Shown here: positions 29,871-43,300 of the stretch, in pieces
Numbering within the stretch: position 1 is the first letter of the stretch
How the letters are laid out: each line of letters starts with the position of its first letter
Origin: Marthasterias glacialis
Taxonomy: Eukaryota; Echinodermata; Asteroidea; Forcipulatida; Asteriidae
Assembly (NCBI GenBank): GCA_911728455.2
Contig: OU452233.1
Span: 14,017,214-14,081,213 of the forward strand
Direction: 5' to 3'
Length of the DNA: 64,000 bases
Translations under genes and position numbers: made by a program
Notes under the pieces: model-generated
Database searches by the model: none
The model's input: the letters and a program-made list of their open reading frames with translations, nothing else
Told to the model about the DNA's origin: nothing

Positions 29871-31859
29871 AATAATTCTAGTTGTCTTGCACTGAATGCA
29901 ACATTTTGTGGAATGACTTGTTAGCAGTGGCAAAGTGGACCTATTACTTTTAAAACAATAATACATACAAACACCTGTTTACCAAAAGTTATAAATTCAG
30001 AATTTCAGCAAATCAGGAATCAAGATCTCAATCATTCAATTTTGGTTCGATTTCCTGTTTTTTTTTTTTTTTATTGTTTTCATTAAAATGAAAATAAAGT
30101 TTGCATTTTCTAGAACTACGATTCTAAGTGTTCAGACTTGGAACCAAATAGTGGTCAAGTTGGTTTCTCATGAAATAACTATATACCTCAATTCATAAAT
30201 TATCTTCAAGTTCTGCTATTAATAAAAATTTGATTCGTTCAGATCAGTTGTAAAGTCTGAAAGATTGAAGCGAAGTCACCTACTCCTTTGAGGTAATCAT
30301 TTTTATGGAATGGTCATGATTGGTCACGAAATTTACAACAAACCAACAACAAGGATGAGAGTGGATGAAAATGAAAAAATCTATGAAACACCAGTGGAGG
30401 GTTTGGTGGCTACCAACCACGCCATAACCTGTATCAATGGCAGCATTCTGTGCTTAAATGCAGATGGGGCAAGCACCTTGGTGTAGTCAATGTACATGTA
30501 CTGTGTTAAGGCTTTACAAAGGCCTGGATGTACATGTATGTAAATGATATTTTAAAAAATTTTTAAACAAATTCCATAAAAACATTGTGTAAAACCTGGA
30601 AAAAATTCGGAGAAATCTCATCCCTGCAACCTTTTTTATCAAATATATATAATTGTTTTCATATCTCTGACAATCTAGCAACTTAAAATGGTAACTGTTT
30701 CAGCACATTATATCAGCCTCTCCAAAAGGTCATTTGGCTTAAACTTCTCAGAAACCATGCATTACTGTAGAATTATCGCCATGCGCCCAGACATTCTGAT
30801 TTTGCTATTTTCTGAACTTATTCTTTTCCATTAAAAAAAATTTGAAACAGAACTTTGATTTGGTTTTAAGTATTATACGATAACTTGTGAAACATGGGAT
30901 ATTGTCCATTCAGAACATGACCTTTATGACCTTTTGGGTGGAATGGAAATATGTCAAATCCTGCTGCTGTTTGCAGCAAGCTATAGACCTTATGCATTGA
31001 CGTCATCATGCCGCCATCTTGGAGGTAAAAACAATGATGCAACAATGAGAAAACGCACATCTATGTATGCGCTGCGCACAAGATGGGCCAATGAGCAACC
31101 TTTTGACCTCTAGCCGAGGGCGCCCTACTCAAATGAAGTCATGTGCATAAGGTCTGTTGCCATTTATATGCAAGCCCCTGACAGCCACTACGATCTCGAT
31201 AGGATTAAATACGTTATATAATTATGTTTTCATGATTCTCAAAAGCTTTGCAAAATAAAATTAAAAACCAGATGTAAAAACATGCATCTGGGTATGAACC
31301 CACTTACTTTATCCAAATGTCAGGCGCTAACCACAGGGGGATTTGAACCTTGGTCCATAACAGAAAGGAATGTTGCAGTGCACAAATCTCATCCGTAAAA
31401 TCAACCTTTCTCGTGAGTCGGCCATCTTGTTTTTTCTCCAATTTAAATCAATGTAACCAAACCAGGGCTGGGAGGGGAAAATAAGTCTGGTCCCCTTTTT
31501 GATATAATGAGAATTAATGAGCATGGCTGTCAGGCCATGACCAATTTGACAGCCTCGGCATTGTTGCATTTGTACCACAGGTCATTTTGGTTGCACCAGC
31601 TAATTCCCCATTTTTTTTCACAACAAAACATCTTGACTTCTTTATAACATTTCATGATAGATTCCTGAATTTATCGATCTTGGAGAATTGATTTTCCATG
31701 ACCCTTTGTGAAATACCCAAATATTCCATGGCATTTCCATGACTTCCCATAATAGACTCCTGGATTTTCCAGGATTTTCCAGGACCATGGGAACCGTGTT
31801 TACCCAGGGAACATGTCGGAGATGGTGGCAGTGCGATACCAGTCTGTGATGATACTATC

Positions 31860-32099
31860 TTACATCCCATTATTATTGGTTTCATCTGATGTGGACTTCT
31901 TCTTGACAAGGTTTCGTTTCCACGTTGGCATAGCCTTCAGCTTGGCCTCCCTCTCTTCCTTCTCATGGTCTACAGCTGCCTCTGCTTCCTCAGCCTTCTT
32001 GCGCTCCTTCTCTAAGATCATCTTCTTCTTCCATTCTGGGATGTCTTTCCATTTGGCGTCTTCTTGCTGTTTCTTCATGGCTTCTTCTGCCTCCTTTTG
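31860..32099 (-). CDS. Myosin last exon (espin-type W-K modules)
   Basis: Eighty codons with TAA at 31862-31860. Encodes [20 protein letters not shown], a charged helix, and [15 protein letters not shown]. The pair IPEWK../MPTWKR.. strongly resembles the actin-binding module at the C-terminus of espin. The acceptor is tttccttcag. Confidence 0.85.
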   Translation of the reverse strand, partial: QKEAEEAMKKQQEDAKWKDIPEWKKKMILEKERKKAEEAEAAVDHEKEEREAKLKAMPTWKRNLVKKKSTSDETNNNGM

Positions 32100-35000
32100 C
32101 TGAAGGAAAGAAAAGCAGGTATAAAAAAGTTTACAACACCTCTTCCTTTGATTCTATATGTTGATTGGCCGAAAGTGTGTCATGTGGTGTTGTGTATTTT
32201 TACTCATGCAATGCGCACCGACCAAATGAACTATTAAACGGTACTATCCAAGCGTTGATTTAAATGAGCTGTGTGACAATCTCAAACCCGGTGAAACAAT
32301 CAAATAATACATGCATTTGAAATACGATATGAGAACGAAGGCAATAATATTAGTCTGGTACCCCTCTTCCTTTTTGTCAGGATTTCCTGTCAGATCTTAT
32401 GCAGTTGTTTGAAGATTGATTACTACATATGTTGTTTAACGAATATTACCATAAAAATGGATGACATTGAGATGTTATAAAACAAATATTGACTGCTTTA
32501 TCTCGTGGCGTAGTAAAACTAGTCACTCTCGGTGATCCCCAGAGCCGCCTATCTTCCCTCGGCTCCGCCTCGGGAAGATAGGCTGCTCCAGGTATCACCT
32601 CTAGTGACTAGTTTTAATACGCCACTCAAAGCAGTCAATATTTGTATACTGTCAATTACTCAGGTTTTTCCCTGTAAAAACATAGTCAGACAGGCCTGGA
32701 ATTACACCAAGGCTACACACTCTGTTGTCCTGATCTTGATGCCCCTTCAAAAGTTTCCGACAGACTTTAAGATTTTCTAATGGAAGTTATTTGCAACAAC
32801 TCTTAAAGACCAACCTAAATTTGTTTTCAAAGTGAAATTTCTCCCTCACCTTTTGCTCTTTGAGTTTCTTATCTCTCATGGCTTTCTTCCAAGGAGGCAG
32901 ATCCTCCTCTGGAGGCGCGGGAGCACCTTGTCCGACTCCGTTTGATGAAGTGACCCTGTGATGAGCAGGTGGGGTGACTGGCGGTTTAGCCCCAGCACCG
33001 ACACCCGCAATCACAGCTGGCGGTGGAGGCATCCCTGAATAATAATCATCACCAGACGTGGATTTGGTCTTGGGTTTTGGAGCGACAAACGGAATGGGCT
33101 TGGCTTGGGTTTTGGGGCCAGGACTCTTCAGGGCTGGGCTGGAAGGGGTCTTCATGGGCTTAGTTGGGCTGACTGGCGGTGGCTGACGTCTGTTGATGAC
33201 CTTGGCTTGCTCATCAGGTTCAGCAACTACAAGTTTAAAATTCAGAGTTGATAGTTGTCACCATATGATCTCTTTTTACCACTAGATACTCACAAATTCT
33301 CCACAATCCCAAATTTGATTTTGCCTAAATTCTGTAATTAGTTAAAAAACGCAAGCAATGAGGGTGGTCATTTCCAGTCTTAAAGATGTTATGGAAGTTC
33401 ATCAGGTAGATTGTCTTTTTAAAAAAATGTATGGTTCTAAAGATGCCATGGTGGTTCAGGCAGATTATTGTTGTAAAGAAATGTATGATTCTAAAGATGT
33501 CATGAACGTTCAAGCAGATTGCTTTTGTAATGAAAGTGGGGACATTGATTTGTACTCAATATTTTATGAATTAATATGTAAGAGAATTGTCACAAGATGT
33601 TTTTTTTTTCAAAGGCACTTTAAGAGGCAACCAACTGCACTGTAATGGAATCTGAACACTTTGGCAGCTCTACAGCCGGCATTTTTCTAACGATGCCTAA
33701 TACTATCCCCATGAAAATTCTGTGAAACTTGAAACTTGAACTGTGGATGTTTTATTTCTTTTTGGGGGCTGCTTAAAAGTGGTTGGCCTGTAAATTGCTT
33801 GGTGTGACACGGCCTTCAGTCCTTACCTTGTCCCTCTGTGCTTGGACCTTTGACTGGCTTGGGTGTAGGACGGAGTCTGTGAGTCCCTGACGATAACTCA
33901 GCCATCAGGTTGTCCATGGGAGCTTCAGACTTTTTACGTTTCCTTTCTGCACCTGATTGTTGACAATCAAAATGACCATTTTCAGAGAAGATGCAATTAT
34001 ATTTCAGTAATAACCTTCTCTTGTACCATGCATTTTCAGTATCAACAAAGTAAGAGATACATTGTGTGTAATTTTGTTTCCTTTCATGTAATCACAAAAC
34101 CAAGGACGGAGGAGAAACACAAAATAGTCTGGTGACTTTTTGTGAAATGGACTTAGAACTTTGAATTGAATTGAATCGTACTGAACTAAATTCACAGTAT
34201 TTTTTAACCATGAGGGTGTGTGAGAACCAAATCTACATGATGCAAAACAAGTAAAACAAACTGGGTTTTTTTAACTGTTGTTATAATTATTATTTATTTG
34301 GCCATTGATACAAGAAAACAACATACAGAAAGTCAAAATTTGATAAAATTGTAATTGTGATGTAAGGAAATTGACCACTGAAAGCGCCCTGATGCGATAA
34401 AAAATACGGTCAATCGAATTTAATTTTTATCCATACATTTTGTAGCCAAAAAGCCAAATTCTATGCATCTTACAGTAAAACAGAACGCACATGGGAATTG
34501 GAAAATATACAGAAAGAATGAGTAATTAAAAAAAAAAAACATTAAAATATCACAAACATGTTAATCAGTAAAGTAAATCACTGAAAAATATACAACACAC
34601 TAAATGTTGGGAAATATAGATTACAGATAAAACTAAAGTAGAATAGGAGAACTTGTTTGTTTAAAGTATCAATAACAGAGGGAATAGATGGGTTGCACAT
34701 GACATCATCAATGGGAAAAATCAGCCATTTTGATGACAATGTCTGGACATATTTTTGAGCGTACAACTGTGCGTAACGCGTAAATACTGCACATTTCATA
34801 AACTCCATTCATGATTGGTTGGTAAGCAACTCAAGCTTCGTTTACAGAGCTTGACGCGGCTACAGGCCAAAATAGAAATTGTCATCAAAGATGGCGTCTA
34901 CTGCAACCCATCTATTGGGCTATGGCAGTTGTGGCTGTGGCTGATTCACCCCATTAACATGCACTGAAGCACAGACTTCCCTTAGCAACAGCAACAGCTG

Positions 35001-38000
35001 CAATTGCCAATTTGAAAACGGCCTTAGATCCAGGTTTGTCAGTACAAATACTTCTCAACCTTTAAGGTTGATTTGAAGAAGGAAGAAAGGGACAAATTGA
35101 GGTACTAACGGACTAACCAACCATGGTTACTTCATAGAAATAAACACAACCGAGTTGACATGGATGGTACCAACACTTACAACGAAACATGCCAAACATT
35201 TGTTTATCAAACAACAAATTATGTGAGCACCTGTTGGGATCAAACCTTAAACTATATGAGTAATATAACTTTACTTTTGACAGTTTGAAGAAAAGAAAAG
35301 GGAAAATATCTTCACTTAATCTGAAAAGGAAACAAAACTTAAACTCACCAGGCGCAACTGAAGACAACTGCACGTTCATGATTCCATCTAAGAGGCCCCC
35401 ACCATGGCCTGAGGACCCGCCCATCGGAGCAGACGTGGGTGGAGGTGGAGGAGGAGGAGCAACTGGTGTCATGGGTAACCCTGGGGGTGGAGGGGGTGCA
35501 GGGCCAGGGGGTGGAGGGGGTGCAGAGCCAGGAGGTGGGGGCGGAGCAGGCCCTCCTTCATTCAGCATCGAGGGAGGAACAGGTGTCTTGGTGGCTTTCA
35601 CAACTCCAGGGATCCTTGTGAAAACATTGCTGGCATTGGATGGAATTGGGGGCGGGGCTTCAGTGGGCGGGGGAGGAATGTTCGTGTATAAATCGTTCAG
35701 CGATGGATCTGGATGTTGTAGGTTGCCGTAGAGTTGTTGCTGCTGGAAGTGACTTGATGGAGGCTGATGAGGAACAGAGTGGGTCGAGGAACCATTCTTG
35801 TATGTTGAGTAGGGAACGTTGGGAGTTTGGTGAAAGTTGTTGTGAGGGGTTTGGTTAACGTTGCCAGAGGTTTGGGGAAGGTTTCCATAAACAGGTTGTT
35901 GGACAGCCTGGGGGGGTTGATGGACTGGCTGAGGGGTCTGTCTGACTGGCCGGGGGCTCTGTCTGACTGTATGAGGGGTCGGTTGGACTATTTGCTGTGT
36001 CTGCTGTACATTGCCATACAGGGGTTCAGAGATATTTCCATAGAGTGCTTCCTGCGGAGGTAAGGGTGCAGGCATGTCTGGAGGAGGGGGAATCTCTTGA
36101 GTGTCAGAATACCTCCTGGAATAATTTGATGGTACTTCCGTGCTTGACACACTGCGCTGTTTCTGTTCGTGATACGCTACCATCTGTTCGGTTCCCATCG
36201 TCAGACGGGTATGGGGGTCTCGAGTCGGTGCAGGGGGCCTCCTCTTCACTGCTCCAGCTGCAGCCTCTTCTTGCACCCGAGACGGTGCGAAGCGGTCCTG
36301 TATATCAGACAAAGGGCGGCTTCGAATTTTCTCAGGAGGGGATTGTTTTTTCTCCGCAGATTCAAACTGTGCCTTGAAGGCTGCGATTCGTTCTTTGGCG
36401 GCGCCCCCCTCTGGCTCGTCCGCGGCACTCCAGCGCTTCTTCTGGTCGGCCGTGACCTCTGACCCCTGTTTTTCCTCCTGTAGGAATCGCGCTCGGATGT
36501 TTGCAATGTTCTGCTTTGTCTCCTCGCTGACATCGGACATTGGTGGTGGAGGAGGGAAGTCACTTGGTATATTCGCGTCTTCAAGATCATTGCCGGCCTC
36601 CATGGGCGGAGGAGGCGGGAGGTCACCCATGGGGACATAGGTGTCCTGACTGTCTGCTTGTATAAAGCCATTCTGGGCTGGAGGGGGCGGTGGAAGAGGA
36701 AGTGCATCCCCTTCTGACTGGAATAGTGATGAGTTCATACTGCTCAGTGAGCTACTACGAGCTGGAGGCTCTTCCGGATGTTGAGTCGCCTCGCCGATGT
36801 TCACACTCACATTGGATTCCAAGTTTGTTTCATAGATCGGTTCATCGAAAACGCTGTCTGCTTCCTTCTCAGTTGGTTCCTCGTCAGCACGAGTAAATGC
36901 TGGAGAAAATCTGTTCTTGTTTGCTTTTATTTGATCTACAGTCACCTGATAAGGTAGGGCAGAAGGGCGTCTGGCCAGATCATCCTTAACAACGTACATT
37001 TCTTCATTACTGTAGCCATTGTCAGTCATAAACTCATACGCTGAATCTGATATTATTGCTGACAGTCGAACATCTCCCTCCATAGGGGCATAATCTGACT
37101 CTGTACAGACATTCTCTTCACTTCTGTAAGATCAAAATAAGAAGAAGTTTGAAAATTGACAAAATCAGTTTCACCCTGTGAAAGCAGAAGTAAAGTCTGT
37201 CCCGAGCCAATATGGCTATTATCATGCCGGTGTTTCTATCCGGTTTCCTTGGCATTAAACAACTCAGAATATCTCTATTCCCCCCCTGGACAGGATGCCA
37301 GTCCATCGCAGGTTACTCCCCAGCTCTCGCCGGTACCAATTTGTTACTCCTGGGTGGAGAGAAACAATTATGATAAAGCGCCTTGCTCCAGGACACAAGT
37401 GTCTCGACTGACCAGGCCAGGCCACATTCTGTAAATTATAGAATTTGACTCCACCTCACCAGACCGCTCAGCCAAACATTTAATAATGTTGACATCTAAA
37501 CAGTCATGCCTGTAGACCAATTTTATCCTGGAATGACAGTCTTATGTTATTTCTGATTATTACTGTTATTAACTTTGGGATATATCTTTTTGAACTGATT
37601 TTTGTAAAGCGCCTAAAACCACATTTTATGGATTCGGCACTATAAAAATATTTGTATTATCATTATGATTATAATTCAATTACACAAATTGATTTTGAAA
37701 ACCTTAAAATGAAAGCCCTGATTTCAGGAATGCAAAATTTTACAGGGAGATTCTTGAATGTACCAATACACACTGCCTTCAGTAAGCAGCAAAGACCTAA
37801 TGTGCATACTGATTACGTGCCCGTGTTGCCAACAATTGACTGCACTGGCAGAAAAACGGCATTGCGACTGTAAACTTGAAAAATGGTCACACTTTCATAA
37901 ATGAAATGAACTTAAACACTGGGGGAACTCACTTAAGAAAAACTCAACTAATCTAAGGATCGAAAAGGGTCAAGACGCGAGGAAATACAAGAAGTAGGAC

Positions 38001-40307
38001 AGTGACTCAAGACTGTAGGTTTCCTCAACAAAATAACAAACAAATGACATTATTGGTGAACCAGTGACAAAACAACTAAAAAAATATTAACCTTAACCTT
38101 AAAATTATCTTTCTGAATCCTAAACTTACTCAAAGAAAACCCAGTTAAAAACAGTAAAAACTAAACCAAGACCAAAACACAGTAAAAACTAAACCAAGAC
38201 CAAAACACAGTAAAAACTAAACCAAAAAAAAACAAAAAAACCCCCAAAAAACACAGTAAAAACTAAACCAAGACCAAAACACAGTAAAAACTAAACCAAA
38301 AAAAAAAAAAAAAAACACAAAAACACAGTAAAAACTGAACCGAGACACAGACTTTTAAAAAACATTTTGAAGAGAGGAAAGCAAGAGAAAGTTCCCTCAA
38401 AAACTCAGAAGGAAGTAGAAGTTGTTAATGATCTTGTAAACAAGAATTATAGGTGCAAAATTGTGCAGTAATTTTGCCACTTTTGCCGAGGGTTGAGGCA
38501 TGCATGATTTTAAGCTTGGCCTATAACTTTCCTTTGTTGACACCGGATGACCTGTATACTAGCAAATATTGTCTGAGCCAGCAAATGGAGGTTATGTAAA
38601 CATGCCGTTGTGTAAAATCAGAATACCGGAACAAAAGGTTGCCTGAATAAAAATTTTTTGCGGAGCATGCACTCACCGTGCAACTCTTCATTTCGCCCAC
38701 ACAAAGATGGTGTTGAATATTTTGCTGATTTTCACCCATTATGCGGGGTTATTGTGTAATCTCCGATTCTAGACTTTTGTCTTTTTGTTCCAAGAAGAGG
38801 ATTACGAGACATCGAGAGGCTTCCAACATTGTTTATTCATGTTCAATGGAGGTAAGTTGCAATGAACCGAGTTTCCCGCCTTTGTTCCAGACTGAGGGAC
38901 AACAAGGTTTTGCAATTCACGGTGCATAAATTTGACATTTTCTCAATATAAAAAAAATAAATAAATCCCGGTACTGCAAAGTGAATTTTTGTTCTCTTGG
39001 CTTTGTCAAGTCAAGGTTTCTTTGTGCCAGTGATACTCTCAAAGAAAAATGATTCCGGCAATTCCGAGAAAATAATCCCAGCAGGCAGGGCAGGAACTGG
39101 TTAATGATTTTGTAAACAAAATTTATAGGTGCAAAATTGTGTAGTAATTTTTGCTATTTTTGCTGAGGGTTGAGGCATGCATGGTTTAAGCTTGGCCTGT
39201 AACTTCCCTTTAACAGTTTTTCTGACTGGATTGTTTTGACTTCCTGGGTGAGCAGGTGCGAAATAAATCTACCACCTAGATGTGGTACAAGGAGGTAAGT
39301 ATAAGATGAATTGACTTCAAACACCTTAAGGGGGAGTTGTTAAGTGTGCCCGTCACTTCAATCAGAAATGGAGGGACAGCAGGAAAACACTGCTGGAATT
39401 ACATCAAAAGCATTTTTCATTCTCAGCAGTAACCGAGTTTGACAGTCAATTATTTGAATGTTGAATACTTTTTAATTTATATTTTGAATAGAAGCTTCTG
39501 ATTAAACAAATAAATTTTCCATGGCCTTATTTTTCAATATTGAACTAATAATAATAATAATAGTAATAAAACTTATTGTTATTATTATTATAATAATACA
39601 GTAAATTTATATAGCTCCAATATTTATAAATATAAGCCCCAAGGCACTCTACAAAATGTAGCGTGGAAAATAAACAACTGAAAAATAAATTATAACTCCA
39701 AGAATACATGTACTTATTAATACAATTTAAATTTTAAAATGTTTCTACTGTGTAATAAAAAAAAATTGCTTTCTCTGTATTGATTTTTCTAACATATTTG
39801 ACAAGAAAATCAATAAATAACAAAAATTAAATATCTGTATGTAAACACTTGACTGGGGGTTTTTCATTCTAAATCATAAGTGTATGCTTGTGGATATACT
39901 GCTGTGCTCAAAATTAAGTACATTTCTTTTGTGTAAATCAATTAAAAAAGAGTAGGAAAAAATAGCAAAAAGACAATATCCGACCCACGCTTTCTATGTG
40001 ATTTTTGTTAAATTCTTTATACTCTTGCCTGCTAAGAAAAAATACAAAAGGAATACAAAGAGGAACAGGTACTTTGAATTGTTACAAAGTTTAGAAATCA
40101 AGAAAAATAAACCATTTGACAGTGCAACTCACTGAACGCTATTTTGGGATCTTTCAGTTTGGACATGTGTGCACATGAGTTCTGGTCATGCGATGAAATG
40201 ACTGTTTGGTTTTCCTTGTTTGTTGAGAAAAATATTTGAAAAAGGGAAAATAAAGTTCAAAATCAGTTGAAAATCCCCTAGAATGTATGGGTCGGATACA
40301 GTATTTT

Positions 40308-40338
<31 letters not shown>

Positions 40339-43300
40339 AAAAAAAAAACATGTTGACAAATGTTTCAACTTTTTCCATCCATAAAAATGTTGACTCTTCA
40401 GGGAAATAACAGACTCATTTTGCAGGTGAACCAAGTCAACAGGTGAGGTAACCAACTAACATACACACAGACACACACCTGTATGGTTTAATGTGACCCT
40501 GACCTTCCAACCCCGACCCAGCTTCCTGTTATACAGGAAGCTGGCAGGAATCATCAGTTATCTGAATTTCCCGTTGAAGAGAGCGTGATCACTTAAACTG
40601 ATAATGAAATAAATGAACAGGAACTTGGCCACTGTACACAAATTAAACTTACTATTGTTTTCTTATAAATTAATTATTACCAGACTAAATTTGTTATGAC
40701 GGGGCATAAACATATGAATAAACTATGAATTATTATATATATTTGTTGCTGGTTATCTTTGCTGGGCGTAGTCCTAGTTACTGGGCCCAGCAATGTTTTT
40801 TTTTAACATTTGACATTATCTGGCATATGAAGGCTCAGAGTGAGCGCTGATGGGTTTGTTGGTACCTGTGTAATACCTTACAAAATTCAAATTTCAGAAA
40901 CAGGGAGTAACAAAAAAACTGCTCCAAAATCCATGAAAGACCTCCACAAAAATCCTCTGAACTGATGTCCAACATGGATATTGCACAATCTTGTGCACAA
41001 TTTTGCCCAATTACATTATGCAAACCCTTTAAATGTGTTCAACCAGCATCGACGCCAAACATGAGGTCTATTTTGGACATTACATTTTACCCGACAATTT
41101 CTCTTTTTTTCAGAAACCAAATTGTATCATCATATTAACCGGCAACATCTCCTGCGTAGTTCAAGTGAGTTTTAAGTAAATCTAAACCCTTCATCCCCCA
41201 CTCCCATTTCACCCAACACCCATCGCTCCAAGCCCGATCTTCAGATCAGGCAACTTGGGGTTGTAATAAAAACGAAGAACAGGAGATGAACGTTTCAACC
41301 TAGAAGTTATCTGATTATACAGTTTATACAAGTCCCAACCCTCCAGAGAAATATTTCCCTCTGAATTCCTCTCAAACTCAAGAGAATAGCATTTTGAAGA
41401 CCATCAAAATCACCATTGGGTGTTTCAAATTCCAACGATCTAAAATAAAATTGTGAATGTGAAAAAAAGAAAAAGAAAAAAAAAAGACCACTGGCAAAAG
41501 CATTAATCATTCATTGTTCATTGTCATCACTATTAAAAACATGACCACAAAAATATGATGAAATTTCTACAGAATGTTTGTATGGTGTGTTTTCTGAAAA
41601 CAAGAGGATGGGAATAAATTCACTCTTCCAAAAACAAATAATGTATCGCACCTTTAAAATGGATGACAATTTAGAACAACTTAAAGCAAATAATCTGCAT
41701 AAACACAATCCGTGATACCCAATTTACCAACAGTGAAAAAAAAACCCAGAATATACACATTTTTGTATTCCATGATCCGTTGGTATCAAGTTGAGAAAAG
41801 TTCATCTTAAGGCTAAGACCCTAAGTAGCTACCTCATCTGTGGAGCATAAAATTTGATTACAAAAAATGCATCTTACCTCTCTTGTGCCTGGCCTCCTTC
41901 TTTGTTCTCCCCCGATGCGGCAATATCCAAGAGTCCGTCTACTAGATACTTTGTCTCATCGTGATCGTTACATTTCTCCTGTACCTGGGGAGTCGAGTCA
42001 CAAGAAGGCTCCATTTTCAATTCAGTTCCTCTCTACTAATCAAGACTATCAACTGGCTCAGGTTGTGGGGCCAGTGGAGAGTGAAATGAACACCAGACGG
42101 CGTTTTTCCCCCAGTGGAGATTCTACCTCACTGGCTGCTTGTGTTCATTTCAGGGCACAGTTAATCAAGACACGACCCTTTTGTGGTCAAATATCCACTT
42201 TCATATTTTGGCTGCCACTGCTCTCCGCATCAGCATAATAATGAATGTGCAGGTTTTAGGTTTTTTTTTCTTTCAAGTTGACTTTGACAAAGGAAGCAAA
42301 AAGAGGCAGCAGGGAGAGACAGACAATAGCACTTAGTCATTCACATCACTGCAGAAATACTATACAGGCATTTCCACTCCAACAGCCACTTGGCATATGG
42401 TATATCTATCCAGCAGTGCTTGCTAAGCCTGCCCTCATTGTCAGGAAAAAAATATTACTCTCCACTTTAATGGAAATCCTCATCAGATGGAAACGTGATT
42501 TGTAAAAAAAAAAGAAGCTAATTAAGGGAAAAGTATTAAACAATATTTGTGGGAAAATAAATCAAGTATAGATTGCATTCAGACATATTACCACAAAATA
42601 CATTGCAGTAAGAAATATCTGAAACAGAAAAAAAATGGCCATGAACTCAAGTAATACATCCTTGACTGGTAGACTAGCAAAACTAATTTACAACACAATT
42701 CTGCAAAAAAATGTACTTTGGAAAGAGACTTACTTTCAACCAATGTGCCAATATCATCTTGCATTCCATTTACAAAACTATATCTTACCCAGCAAATTTT
42801 ACCGAGACAATCAGGCCCCTCCCCTCCCCCAAATAAAAAAATATATAATAATACAAAAATAAACATTGCACTGACATAAATCTATCAAAAGCAACAGTCA
42901 CAACAATAACATATTTCTGCAAGGCGGCTTGATAGGAAATGCAGCTGTTTAGACTTAAAGACTAAGCCAACTGGATGAAAAGACAGCGCCTTAAGGGGGT
43001 GAGCCTTTGCAGTCATCATCAAGTGATCATCGTCCTAATGAGATGTCAAAACCTCCGTCAGGTGTCTCCGCTGTGAGTGATGTTGAAATCACTAGACATT
43101 CACAGTCCCCACTATCTACATCAAGTCATTGTTAATATGAATCGCATGCTCTGGTGAGTTTTTACAACCACGTTATATCCTTGACTTTATTCTTCGTTGT
43201 CTTTCACCCACCAGTTATCCTCTAACATTTGATGATTTTGGCATAGCTCAATGATCTCACAACCAGCTCCATGATTACAGCTACTCCGTCAAAGCATTTC

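Larger units (their letters stand above)
24714..31859. other. Intergenic region between convergent TERT and myosin
   Basis: I find no supported gene. It should contain both 3' UTRs, but I could not place poly(A) sites securely. It holds MITEs, SINEs, a LINE remnant and AT-rich DNA. Confidence 0.6.
37124..41877 (-). other. Myosin intron between exons 13 and 14
   Basis: No coding sequence supported. It holds SINE pieces near 37300-37420, a 28-bp array, a TTAA-type element, a C/A run near 40310-40348 and AT-rich DNA. Confidence 0.65.

Noticed and set aside
35113-35348. Extension of the myosin tail exon to a stop at 35113
   Set aside because: A good gtgagt donor at 35348 joins in phase to the WH2-like exon; the extension is hydrophobic intron sequence.
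35285-36720. Several Gly-, Val- and Ser-rich plus-strand frames
   Set aside because: Antisense shadows of the proline-rich myosin exon.
41867-42238. 123-codon plus frame
   Set aside because: Partly antisense to the linker exon of the myosin gene; no recognisable domain.
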